A stretch of DNA of 64,000 nucleotides, from NCBI GenBank assembly GCA_002633005.1, contig NMRA01000157.1, positions 187,789 through 251,788 on the forward strand. The letters are read 5' to 3'. Below, one piece after another: positions 1-10,949 of the stretch (position 1 is the stretch's first letter; the number at the start of each line of letters is the position of its first letter). The position numbers were made by a program, and so were the translations under genes. This stretch comes from Phoronis australis. Its lineage: Eukaryota > Phoronida > Phoronidae. The notes below the pieces were generated by a model, which was not told where the DNA came from, did not search any database, and was given only the letters and a program-made list of their open reading frames with translations.

Positions 1-1016
1 TTTTAAACTCGTAACTTATCCCGCTGTCCTCCAATATGGCCGACGCGATCCAAACAAAGTGACCCAAATTTCGCCACAAAACTTGCAATAACTTTACACT
101 GCTTGCCCCGATTTTGATACTTTTTCGATTTTTACTGAGTAGAATGTACTATCTTTCCGATGATAGCAAAGTACTTTTCAGTTCAAAACGAGAGAAAAAA
201 ATAAAACCGAAAAAAAATTGGTTCGACCCATATTGGTTCCTAGGTTCGAACGGTATACGTAACAAACTTAACACCAATGCTATTTTAACATACTAAGTAC
301 GCGTAACATTCCAAAAAAATTCAACGATCACTTACTACAAACTATAAATACACTACAAATTCAAACGAATCACGAGTTATTACTAATAAAACAAAATAAT
401 GAAGACTTTTCGAGCAAGCCATAGCACATTCAGTTACAAGGAAAAAATGGCGGCGTTCAGGACAAGTTCCTGAACTGATAAGCCGGAAATGTGGGTACGG
501 AAAGAACCGATGACAGCCGGTAATTATACGCTCACAGAGAAGAGTCGAATACTGTTAAAAAATCGCTTTTGGCAAGAAAGGCGAAAAGAATATAAAGAAA
601 GGTTGTCGAAAATAAGATTTTATGTAGTATTTTCGGATACTGGAACCACATGGGCAGTTTGAGAGAAGGACTTTAAGGATTTCTGCGCGATGTATCCCGA
701 CCCAAAACACAGCCACAGACACGCCCCATAGGCTAATTCAAACCACAGGCGCCCTCAGCTTCTGATTGTCCCCAGTACATTAACTACCGTAAATTTGTTG
801 TGAACTCGCTGGAGGAGGATACCGTGAATGACATTAGAAGAAAGAACAATTGCTCATGGTTTTTTGAACACCTGTTTTATGTAAATTTATTGAGTTTTGT
901 GTTTGATATGGACGGCTGAAGTGAAGCAACCGTGGAATTTCTAGTCCCGAGTGTCATACCTTGTAATATATATATATAGCGCCTTGGGGACGATCTGAAA
1001 ATGAGGATGCCTGTGA
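1..1016. other. No supported gene
   Basis: Only short open frames without recognisable motifs occur here. A short TA run lies at about 968-978. I see no convincing exon on either strand. Confidence 0.5.
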
Positions 1017-1017
1017 T

Positions 1018-1255
1018 TTAAACATGATCCTGTATGAATCCCATGATGTTTCATGTCTGCCATACCTCCAAGAGAGGGTTGCTACGGAACAAACTATCAC
1101 TGGTCACTTCCCTCGGCATACAATACGGATGTAGGCTGATACGACTAACTCCTGTTGGCTTTATCAGCCATTACCCTGGGGTTGGTCACAGAACCTATCC
1201 TATATTTGGTTAGGGAGGTGCCGTTGTACCTTGAAATAGGTGAAACATTTTTATA
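1018..1255 (+). repeat. Dispersed repeat R1, partial copy
   Basis: This stretch matches 2521-2760 and 4380-4640 in the same orientation. Shared landmarks are 'gatc.tgtatgaat.cca', 'cataccTCcaa.agaggGTTGCT.CGGAA' and 'GGTTAGgGAGGTGCCGTTG'. It is the most diverged and shortest of the three copies. No coding potential is visible and its class is unknown. Confidence 0.7.
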
Positions 1256-1677
1256 CTTTGTAAAACTGAAAATGCGTCTCATATTTATACCAAAGCTTCA
1301 AATATGAGATGAATTTTTATACTAAAATGCAAACCGTGTGTACCGTAGGTAACCTTCGGAGAGTAGAATGAGAAAAACAAGAGTCCGTAATCATATTATT
1401 TTGGACGTCTTTGCAGTTTACCGTGATTTTCTCTAACAGGTAATACACTGATGTACTAACTAGTTTTCCCTCGACAGCTTTGTGTTGAAAATCATAGCTC
1501 TAGACAAAAGTAGATCTATCATCTATTAGAGAACAACTCCACTATTCCAATTTTGCAAATGATGCAAGTTATGCAAGGACAAGCTGCGAACAACTCACAA
1601 AATATTTTTTCCCTGAGACACCTACTGTACGAATGAATGGTGGCTGTAAAAGGACGACACGGCAATTTTTTCCCGTT

Positions 1678-2450
1678 GCTAACTCTATCGATAGTCTTAT
1701 TTACTTTATCGATGGACTTACTATCCCTATCGATAGACTTATTAATTCTATCGATAGACTTACTATCCCTATCGAGAAACTTATAAACTCTATCTATAGA
1801 CTTACTATCTCTATCGATAGCCTTATTAACTCTATCGATAGACTTACTATCTTTATCGATAGACTTAGTAACTGTTTCTATCTCTATCTATAGACCTAGT
1901 AATTCTATCGATAGACTTAGTATCTCTATCGATAGCCTTATTAACTCTATCGATAGATTTAATAAGTCTATCAATAAACTTAATATCTCCATCGATATAC
2001 TTAGTAACTCTATCTATCACTATCTATAGACTTAGAGATTCTATCGATAGACTTGGTAAATATCGATAGACTTACTATCTCTATCGATAGACTTATTATG
2101 TCTATCGATAGACTTACTAGACTCTATCGATAGTTTTAGTAACTCTATCGATAAATTTACTGTTCCTATCGATTGACTTAGTAACTCTATCGATAGACTT
2201 ACTATCTCTATCGATAGACTTATTATTTATATCGAAAGACTTACTGTCTATGTCGATAGTTTAGTACCTCTATCGATAAATTTACTGTCCCTGTCGATAG
2301 GCTTAGAAACCCTATCGATAGGCTTACTAACTCTGTCGATAGACTTACTAACTCTATCGATAGACTTACTAACTGTATCGATAGACTTACTAACTCTATC
2401 AATAGACTTACTATCTCTATCGATAGATTTAGTAACTCAATCGATGTGTT
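1678..2450 (+). repeat. 21-bp TATCGATA satellite array
   Basis: This is a tandem array of a 21-bp unit built around the palindrome TATCGATA followed by GACTTA and a variable spacer (typically CTATC or TTAAC). Because 21 is a multiple of 3, one frame (1633-1893) reads as a heptapeptide repeat of the IDRLTIP / IDRLINS type. That frame is a by-product of the repeat and not evidence of a gene. Units vary by substitutions and small indels. A second array of the same unit lies at 4055-4290. Confidence 0.9.
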
Positions 2451-3110
2451 TGGGACTAATACGATGTTTCATGACCACAGCACAGACACTGACACAGCGA
2501 CAGGCGCAACGGTTATTTAAACAGTTAAATGATCTTGTATGAATACCATGGTGTTTTATATCTGTCATACCTCCAACAGGGGGTTGCTACGGAATAATGA
2601 TCATTGGTCAGTTGTCTCGGCATACAATACAGATGTGGACACGGCTAACTCATTTTTGTCTGTATCAGCCATTATCCCGGGGCGCACAGACCCTAGATTC
2701 GGTTAGAGAGGTGCCGTTGGATATCACAATTGGCGACTATTTTTATACCTTGGAATTCTATAGTTGAAAAATTCGTTCTGGGTTTGTCGGTGTCTGGGTA
2801 AACAAGATACATATGTTGATTTCAAGTTTGACAGTATGTTGGCTTTTGCTGTGGCTCAGGAACTCGTATGTAGGCAGACTGTGGAACTCTTGAAATTGTT
2901 TTTTAATTAAATAGACAAGCTTTTTATAATGTATAAGTTGATTTGTTGTGTTACCTATTACTTAGATAAAAATACATACTGAGTATTTTGGTAACTGTAA
3001 GCAAGATAAGTGTGAGTTGGATTTAAGTTATTCTTTTTGTTTCATCAAAATTTGAATTAACTTATGTGATTTCTTGTGCTATACATGTATTTACATATGA
3101 TGACGCGGTA
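2441..3110 (+). repeat. Dispersed repeat R1, long copy
   Basis: This direct repeat starts in the satellite (at 'actcaatcgatgtgttt') and is matched by 4290-5150, with substitutions and small indels. The two copies flank about 1.2 kb that includes an integrase-like pseudogene. Both end near 'acaaatgatgacgcg' / 'acatatgatgacgcg'. Possible explanations are a segmental duplication or the termini of a composite element. I could not find diagnostic LTR ends. Confidence 0.7.
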
Positions 3111-3630
3111 ACTAAAACCAAGTTACACGTTCGTGAGATGGTTTTTAAGAGTCAACGATTCGTTGCTTTCAGAAGGTTAGACCCATCAAAAATAGCTTCC
3201 ATTTTTGAAGGTGTGCTCACCATTGCATCGAAGTGCCATGTTTTAACCGCCTTTTTATGACAGGTGCAATCAGGTTGTGTGCATTACCAGCGCGGCAGTA
3301 TTGTTAATTTATGAGAGTTGTTGTTATTGAATGATATGGAGCTACTGGATTTAAGAGTTTTATTTTTTCTAAATAAATATTCAATAATTACTATTTACGT
3401 TTCACTGCAAACATCCACATCTGGTATTATATGTATAAACAAAAAGTGTAGCATCGGAACTAACTGTTTGAATTCGTCATGAGCAATTACTTATTATATA
3501 AGAGCTCACGGGAAAAAAGGATAAAACACAATGAATCGGTGACAATAGACATATTAAAATAAAATTAAAAGGCTCTGGTGATAGCAATTACTCGTCATGA
3601 GAGAAGAGTCCAGACAACGAAAATTGATTG

Positions 3631-4016
3631 TCACTCGGATTTGACGTTTTGTTTGGTTAACTTTTTAAAGTATATCCTCCGACCTAGCCGTTTAAAACGT
3701 CTGGATTCAATGGCAGTTAACAACTGTCAAATTGTCCCTCGTCGTGCAGATCCATCATTTTCTACACACTTGTGGTGCATAAATCTATAATCGTGCATGT
3801 GACCTGAACCCGCGACGTGTTCTTCAACAAAACGAACCATTTCATCAAAAGCAGATATATATTTTACGGCGCAGAAGTCCATAAGTCGCCAAACACACGT
3901 CGCAATTGCATTGTGCACATTGATGCTCCAAAACGACGCACGAGTACCTTTATTATTTCATTTTGAGTCAGTCCTAGCTTAAATAAATCGACATTATGCT
4001 TGTTTAGGTCCTCCAT
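3631..4016 (-). pseudogene. Integrase-like transposon protein, broken
   Basis: Read on the minus strand from the ATG at 4016, the first frame gives MEDLNKHNVDLFKLGLTQNE, a helix-turn-helix-like start, and continues to a stop near 3889. A second frame then carries FVEEHVAGSGHMHDYRFMHH and KCVEN. After an in-frame TGA comes QLLTAIESRRFKRLGRRIY. From recall, this order (an 'FKLGLT..EI' leader, 'GSG...YR.MH.KC', then 'R..RLRRR.Y') is typical of integrase-core transposon proteins abundant in marine invertebrate genomes. At least one frameshift and one stop are present, and the catalytic DDE part is not seen. It lies between two direct copies of repeat R1. Confidence 0.6.
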
Positions 4017-4054
4017 TTTAACAGAAACCGGGGTAGCAAACAACGATATCGTAA

Positions 4055-4290
4055 CACTGTCGATAGAGTTACTTTAAGTCTGTCGATAGAGTTACTTTAA
4101 GTCTGTCGATAGAGATTTAAGTCTACCTATAGAGATAGTAAGTCTATCGATAGAGACAGTAAGTCTATTTATAGAGGTACTAACTCTATCGATCGACTTA
4201 CTATCTCTATCGATAGATTTACTGTCTCTATCGATAGACTTATTATCTCTATAGGTAGACTTCCTATCTTTATCGATAGCTTTAGTAACT
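4055..4290 (-). repeat. TATCGATA satellite, second array
   Basis: This short array has the same roughly 21-bp unit as 1678-2450. Its first part is in inverted orientation (GTCGATAGAGTTACTTTAA) and its last part in direct orientation, so the array changes direction at about 4170. Confidence 0.85.
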
Positions 4291-5150
4291 CAATCGATGT
4301 GTTGGGACTAATACGATGTTTCATGACCTACAGCACAAACACAGACACAGACACAGCGACATGCGCAACTGTTGTTTAAACAGTTAAATGATCTTGTATG
4401 AATACCATGATGATTTATATCTGTCGTACCTCTAACAGAGGGTTGCTGCGGAATAACAATCACTGGTCACTTGTCTCGGCATACAAAAAATAAGATGTAG
4501 ACACGGCTAACTCATTTTGGCTTTACCAGCCATTATCCCGGAGCGCACAGACCCTATATTTGGTTAGGGAGGTGCCGTTGAACCTCGAAATTGGCGACCA
4601 TTTTTATATCTTGGGATTCTATGGTTAAAAAGTTCATTCTGGGTTTGTCAGTATCTGGGTAAAAAAGATACACCTGAGGTAGTTTTCAGAGTTCGTCATT
4701 GTTAGTACGTTTGCATTGTTGTCTAAAATCATAGTTCTTAGATCACTGCACTGTTGATTTCAAGGTTGACAGTACGTTGGCTTTTGCGTGGCTCAGGAAC
4801 TCATATTTAAGCACCGAAGAGACAGCTGAACTGATTTAACTTTGTAGAGAATTTTGTGTAATGTATGAGTTCATTTGTTGTGTTGCGTATTGTTTAGTTC
4901 AAAGTACATATTGATTGTGGCGGTAACTATAAGCTAGAAAGGTGTAAGATAGGTTTTAGTCGTTTTTTTGTTTCAAGAAAATTTGAATTGGCATATATGA
5001 TTTCTTGTGTTATACATGTACAAATGAAATTTGAATTGGCATATATGATTTCTTGTGTTATACATGTACAAATGAAATTTGAATTGGCATACATGATTTC
5101 TTGTGTTATACATGTACAAATGATGACGCGTTAACTATAAGCAAGATACA
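4290..5150 (+). repeat. Dispersed repeat R1, third copy
   Basis: This is the direct copy of 2441-3110, longer because it contains an internal 48-bp triplication (4981-5125) and further insertions. No coding capacity is visible. Confidence 0.7.
4981..5125 (+). repeat. 48-bp tandem triplication
   Basis: Three near-perfect copies with a 48-bp period start at 4981, 5029 and 5077. Each contains ATTTGAATTGGCATA and TTCTTGTGTTATACATGTAC. The homologous place in R1 at about 3048 has only one copy, so the triplication is recent. Confidence 0.95.
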
Positions 5151-6120
5151 TATAGATTATTACATTAAGAAGTCGTTATCCCCCGTTATCTAGAACCCGA
5201 GTGGATTATGGAGAATCATCGCCCGAGGGGCCACATACTGAACAAGAAATATTGCAATGAATCGATCTACATTTCTCGACTGCGAAAACACTTCGCTATT
5301 TTGAGCTTGCAAACCCCTCAAACAGTGATCAGTGACAATTTTAATAAGTGATTGTGATATGTGTTGTTTGCTTCTAACATCAGCCTACGTTGCGTTAAAA
5401 AATATATTAAGACTTACAAGTTTTGGTCGGCGGACTTCTTGCTTTCGCGACACCGCAAAGGTTATTCGACAGGCGGACTGCATTCTTTGTGTTATTATTC
5501 ACAGTATTTGGAGAATTGTTGCTTTAGGAAATTGGAATTGACGGTTGTCCATTGCAGTGGTGTTTAAATCACTCCAATTTCAATAAGTTCTATATAATTA
5601 TTCTAGTAGCGACGTGCCCGAGGCAAAATGTAAAAAGTCTGCAAAAAGGTACTCCAAGCTACTCAATAGAAAGATTTGTTTAGATTTTGCACTCCGGAAA
5701 ATACAAGAAAAAATTCTTTATGCCGCTTAGCTCGTATTGTCGTCCTTCCTTGTGCCGCCAGTCAGTCCCTTTTGCCGCCCTCACATAGTCCATACAGCAA
5801 CCTTGTGGCGGTGACACCAGGGACGGAGCTCCCAGGATATGGCACCGCATCAACATGACGTAGTTTTGCTTCGCGGTACACAATCGCGAGTGTCGCTACT
5901 CCTTCCGTCGAAACTAGTTAGAGATGAACAAACCAAAAAATCCTGAATCCGGTGGACGTTCGTTTTTTGAAAAAGTGTGCCACTAAACAAATGCCGAAAA
6001 TGTACAGAACCATCTACGACTTTTTACCTAAACATAGCGATAAACACGACTCTGTGTTTTCAGTATTTTTGCCAATTTACCACAAATAGTTTAACCTAGA
6101 GAATAAAAAGACATATATGT
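5150..6120. other. No supported gene
   Basis: Short overlapping open frames at about 5332-5567 and 5676-5883 occur on both strands, but show no domain, splice context or codon signal that I can support. Confidence 0.45.
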
Positions 6121-6121
6121 A

Positions 6122-6183
6122 CATGGGCGGTGTAGTAGGTCTGCTGAAAAAAAAGTCCCCTTGCCTGTGGTGCACCGCCCATA
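6122..6183. mobile_element. Short palindromic element, CATGGGCGG ends
   Basis: The termini are inverted: CATGGGCGGT at the left and CACCGCCCAT at the right. A second half-copy (catgagcggcacagcgctg) follows at about 6187. The same element recurs intact at 47643-47713 and 48353-48423. The size and fold suggest a non-autonomous MITE-like repeat. Confidence 0.6.
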
Positions 6184-6414
6184 GACCATGAGCGGCACAG
6201 CGCTGACAAAAGTGCGCCACCTATGATACAAATTGACTTACATTTTATGATTTAGCGTCCAAGCTAGTTACTCTGACTTCCCCGCAGCTAAGAACTAACT
6301 GAACGTGTTAAGTGCACGTAGAGATCGAAGTAATCAGAACAACACAAACGTATAACAGAGCGCCTCGTTTAAAATAGTGACGGATAACGGATTTCGTTAT
6401 AGGGGCGTTGAGGT

Positions 6415-6680
6415 CACTAGTTCACTTTCCTAGAAACATGGTGGTAACAATGTGCCACTGAGATCACTTGCTTCTCACACCGAGGTCCTTTGCTCGTCAC
6501 AATGAGATCCCTTGCTTGTTACACTAAGATCCCTTGCTAGGACCCCAGGTTGGTCACACTCGGGTCCCTTGCTTGTCACACCGAGACCCCTTGCTTGTCA
6601 CTCTGGGATCCCTTGGTTGTGATACCCGGATCGCTTGCCGGTCACACTGGGCTCCCTTACGGGTTACTCTAGGATCCACA
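6415..6680 (+). repeat. 22-bp minisatellite
   Basis: About ten degenerate tandem copies carry a core like GATCCCTTGCTTGTCACACT. Consecutive units begin at about 6482, 6504 and 6526, a 22-bp period. An open frame over part of it (from 6534) is repeat-driven. Confidence 0.85.
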
Positions 6681-6689
6681 TTTTACTTA

Positions 6690-7745
6690 ATCGGCATAGT
6701 TCGGAGTTTCTTCAAAATTGGACGAGCTTTTAAGAAGAACGGTAAAAAAAAGAATTTTCATTGTCTGAAATTGATGAGATTTTTACGTTCACATATGAGC
6801 GAACAAAAAGTACAGTCACGGCTAGAGACAATAACTACACAACACCAGCAGTCATAAACAAACACGATTTATTAAACCATTGCCAGATGATAGCAGGATA
6901 CATCTACATTTCTAAAAGGGAGTAGTTACAACAACTTGGCCATATCTTAGACTTAGCCAGGCTTATTCATTTAATGTAGCAGAATAACTTAAAAACTTTC
7001 AAACTCATGTTAATGGAAATTTAGAAGACAGCTTTAAGTAAGCCAAACAAATGAATGCAAATGTAAAGGTGCAGCATAGATCACTGCATTTATAATTTGT
7101 TTCAGATGAAGAAGTGAGGGATGCTGTTTTCGTCACAAGGTGTTCAGTTCTGCTAAAATATTCAAGAATTTTCTGATAGATCGTCTGAAAGGTATGTCAT
7201 GTAATTAAATTTACTTGTTTTTCAAATTTCATCACACAACATCTTTGCAAATTAAAAATTTATTTCTTGCTGATGTCAAACATATGGCAATACCTTTTCA
7301 GCTATTGTTTCTTTATTGTTTTGTGATGTCTAAACGAGATTTGCTGAGATGGGGTTGGTCGATCCTGTATTCCTAAGGACCTTTGATAGTCTCTAGTGCA
7401 AAGGAACTTTAGTTCGATGGACCGTAAGTCTGAAAGTGATTTGTGTGATTACATTACAATAGAGCTTATAGAAGACTGCTGTTTTAGTACATTTGAGCAC
7501 AATTAAGAATTATTATGAATGCAAATGATAATGACTTCCTTTCGAAGATGCACGCATCTTTCGTCATTTTTCTCTTGCCATCCTAGCCCTGCCACCGACC
7601 AATCGTGGTCATGGCAATATGGTTACCTGGCACTCTTTCATGCTTGCTAATCAGGTTTATTGCAAGATGTAATGCTCAGTGGACCAATCAGACCAATAGC
7701 CCCTCCGACCAAAGACACTTCAGAAAATCAAAAGGAAGGCAAACT
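6690..7745. other. No supported gene
   Basis: This is AT-rich sequence with stops in all frames at normal spacing. I see no motif or repeat copy here. Confidence 0.4.
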
Positions 7746-7749
7746 CGGT

Positions 7750-8095
7750 TTTGACTCATCAACAAATACAAAAACGACTTTACTATCCAGTTTTCTGGAA
7801 CAAAATAACGGCCTGTAACTCTCGACAACTCTGAAAAGTTCGGAAAACTTAGAAACTCTTGAAAGTCAGCTAAATGGCCAAGCGCGACTACGCTTTAGAG
7901 AATTTCATGGCAACTGTGTGAAAAGACCACCGACCAAGGACCAAAAGGCGAGATAGGGGTGCAAGTTTTTAGTAATTCCAGCTCTTTCAAGATTGATGCC
8001 AATGATGCATGAGCAGATGGCAGGAGCAGGATTCGTTGAAATCATTAAAACATGGTTTAGTTTCCTTTTTAAGTGAAGTCAAGTTTTCACAAACA
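7750..8095 (+). repeat. Dispersed repeat R2, copy 1
   Basis: It matches about 59326-59640 in the same orientation at moderate identity. Both contain 'caaaataa...cctgtaa', 'gcgtga/gcgact..ACTACGCTTT', 'GGCAAC.GTG', 'gATTGATG.C' and 'GAAATCAT.AAAAC'. It is non-coding and of unknown class. Confidence 0.7.
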
Positions 8096-8099
8096 AACA

Positions 8100-8865
8100 A
8101 AGCTCAATTTTTCAGGTTAACACTCTTTAGAATAAAGGTCCTTTGGTCTTGAGACCAAAAACCTATACAAAGGCCACTGCTCTTAAACGTCTTTCCGACT
8201 AACTCCCCTTTTGTACTGTCGACCTGCAGGGATGCTAAAGGGGACACACCTAACAGATTTGAACTACAAAGAAATCACAAAAGTATTGTTATTATAATTG
8301 TTAATGTTATATTATTGTTTGTGTAAAATAGGCGTATTTTAGTAAGAATGTAGGATCCAAGTCTATGGTCTGAAGCTCCAGTGTTAGCTCCAAGCCTTAG
8401 TGCGACAACAAAAAATGGTTGCTCTAATGTGCAAACCTCATAGCTAAATTCATGCTCCACTGGTTACAAATATTCACCATATGAACAACACATACGCGTA
8501 AAGTATAACTAAAGATTCCATAACTAAATATATACCTCACAGGAATGATAGCTTTTGCAATGTGTGCAAGGATACCTGCCAAATGATTTCAGTTCTACTC
8601 TAAGTAAATTGTGAAAAGTGTAAAAAATGAAACTAAGTGGATACCTGTCAGGCCTAAGTTTAAGAAAATATACAACAAAATGCCTGTAATTCCCTAAAAT
8701 TAAGTCTTGGACACTGTAACAAAAGCTGTATTATGAGAGCTTTCACAATGCCTTTATTATGGAAAAGAGCATCCTGCCCAATCTTCAAACTTTTATCATA
8801 GCAAAGTGTATGTTTAAAAACTTCAATTGTATTTTCAGGCGATACACTGAATTAATGTCAACTAG
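8100..8865. other. No supported gene
   Basis: This is AT-rich intergenic or intronic sequence. I recognised nothing in it. Confidence 0.4.
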
Positions 8866-9105
8866 AGTATGAAGTCTGGAAACTTTTAAGATATAAAGGA
8901 AAAATTTCCAAGCTATGCCATGATGCTGACAGTGATGATGACAATACGACAGTCTCCATCGTGGTGGGAAAAGAGACATTGGGATATGTTTGTGATGCTC
9001 AAAGTGATGATAGCAGGACATTTGATAATGGCGTAGTGAAGTTACCAGGATCTGCCCTTAGTAATGGTAGTGACACTGAATATTTTAAATATGTTTTTTG
9101 TTTCT
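8866..9105 (+). CDS. Candidate coding exon, unknown product
   Basis: One plus frame is open from about 8860 to 9200 and reads with protein-like, acidic and Ser/Asp-rich composition, for example CHDADSDDDNTTVSIVVGKE followed by DAQSDDSRTFDNGVV. This is unlike the surrounding AT-rich noise. There is no clear start codon. An acceptor-like AG lies at about 8865 and no strong donor was found after 9090. It could be a remnant or an isolated exon of a gene I cannot assemble. Confidence 0.25.
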
Positions 9106-9929
9106 TAAGCTATATAGTGCCACCTTCGTTCCTTAGGGTCTTCATCATCACCATCATCACTTCAACCACAGCCATTCAGAACCTGAGTTTTGTTAATTAG
9201 ACAATACATGTACATGCAAATGGCATTGCAGTTTTTTCAGTTTAAACATCTTTAAAAAGAACGGCTTTCAGTTCTGTAGAATTGTAGTCACTATGCATAA
9301 TAGATTTTGTATAAAGAAAGCAAACACCATTTAATCTAAAGCTGTCAAATTTTCTTTAATTACATTTTTACTGGTAATTGTTACTAAGATTGTCGGATTC
9401 TAAAATTGTGGTGACTGGAAGTCTGCTAAGATGTGCAGGATGAAACTGTTTGTGCATGCATATCACAAGCATTGTTCCTATGGATGTATATGTATCCTCT
9501 ATTTTTGGTGCCCATTACTTGATTTTAAAGATAATTATGGTATTCATAGTTCACTATGTGCAAGATCAATCAATGATTAAATGTTCATCTGTGAGACTTT
9601 TTGTTGGCGAATTAAGCAATGTCATTCAAAATGGTGCCAACGTATTTATAGAAGTGTATTTTTATCAAAGGTATCAACTTACACCCTAGAGCCTGACACA
9701 GATAGTGTCATCTGCTCACGTTTCAGAATAATAAACAGATAAAATCATCATACATTTCTAAGTTCGAAAGTTGTAAAATCTGTTGTGGACGCATACATGA
9801 TATTAAAGTGGTGTTTAGAGGAGTGTATTTTGGCACATAAAGACTTTAACCGAATGTGACACATATATACATGTAGTTGCGAGGCTCGTATATTGGGTGG
9901 ATTGTAAGAACAGTGGAAAACCGGGATAT

Positions 9930-10210
9930 ATAATGTAGTGGGGCATATATCTAATAGGACATATAAAGTTGCGGGTTATATATTGTATACACCTAACGGG
10001 ACATATATACTTGCGGGCTATATATTGTACTGGGGCATATACCTAGTGAGGTATATACAAATGCGGGATATATATTGTTCCGGGGCATATACCCAATGGG
10101 GCATATATAGTTGCGGGCTATATATCTTATATATACCCCGAAAACAAGGTCTCAAAATTTTACACCACATCTGCATATAAACATGTATATATATATATAT
10201 ATATATATAC
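9930..10210 (+). repeat. Roughly 50-bp tandem repeat plus (AT)n
   Basis: TGCGGG(T/C/A)TATATATTGT blocks recur at 9971, 10013, 10063 and 10113 (spacings 42, 50 and 50) and alternate with GGGGCATATA blocks. The array ends in a TA microsatellite at about 10183-10210. The open frames on both strands here are repeat artefacts. Confidence 0.85.
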
Positions 10211-10657
10211 AAATACATATTTACACATTCACAATGTTAGAGTTTCCTGTCTAACACCATCATAAGCTTTTAATACGAATAAGAATAGACAGTATGTTAT
10301 AATAATAAGTAATAAATGTATTTCGTCTTCAATTTCTGAGCGGTTGCAAGTTTCCCAAAGCTTCTCTTCCTTTGGAATGTCATGGTGCCTACCAGTTTCT
10401 ATTTTCAGTCGATGTTCAGAGCACCTACATTTGGCTAGTATTCTACGTTGAGTTAATGAAAAGAAGTTTGGAAGCATCCTTACTCTCGTGTGGCTTTTTG
10501 TCCCTGAAACTGTCGGCTCACCATATCAGTAACAGGTCAGTCCTATGTAGTCACTAGGTTGTTCTCTATGGTAATTTCTTATTGCATTATCTATGGCAAC
10601 AAGACAGCAACAGTTGAGGATTCAAGTGCTTCTGCCAGGATCTGAAGTTTCCGCATG

Positions 10658-10920
10658 AATGGAGTGCGGGTAAACAGAGGCAGGTCTACGGATGGGGTCA
10701 GGGGGTTCAAAACACCCCTCGGGACAGGATCAAAAATAAAAATTAAAAAAAATGTCGCCAGGAAAACAAAATCAACTACTAAACAGGGGCGGATCCAGGA
10801 TTTTGAGTTTGGGGGCATGGCAGACATTTGCACCCCCGAGCTGCCAAATGGAATGTTGGAGAATTTTATGGGGGCATGGCCCCCTTGCCCCTTCCCTCCT
10901 AAATCCGTCACTGCTTACGT
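10658..10920. mobile_element. Nested MITE-like elements
   Basis: The left part (GAGGCAGGTCTACGG...TCAGGGGGTTCAAAAC...) matches the left end of the element at 27690. It is interrupted by a second element that begins CAGGGGCGGATCCAGGATTT and ends TAAATCCGTCACTG, an imperfect inverted terminal repeat. The inner element also occurs at 18296 and 20284. Confidence 0.65.
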
Positions 10921-10949
10921 AAACTTTATGAAACTGGACCAGAAATGAG

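Noticed and set aside
1633-1893. 86-codon open frame with heptapeptide repeats
   Set aside because: It is a direct translation of the 21-bp satellite and ends where the repeat degenerates. There is no promoter or splice context.
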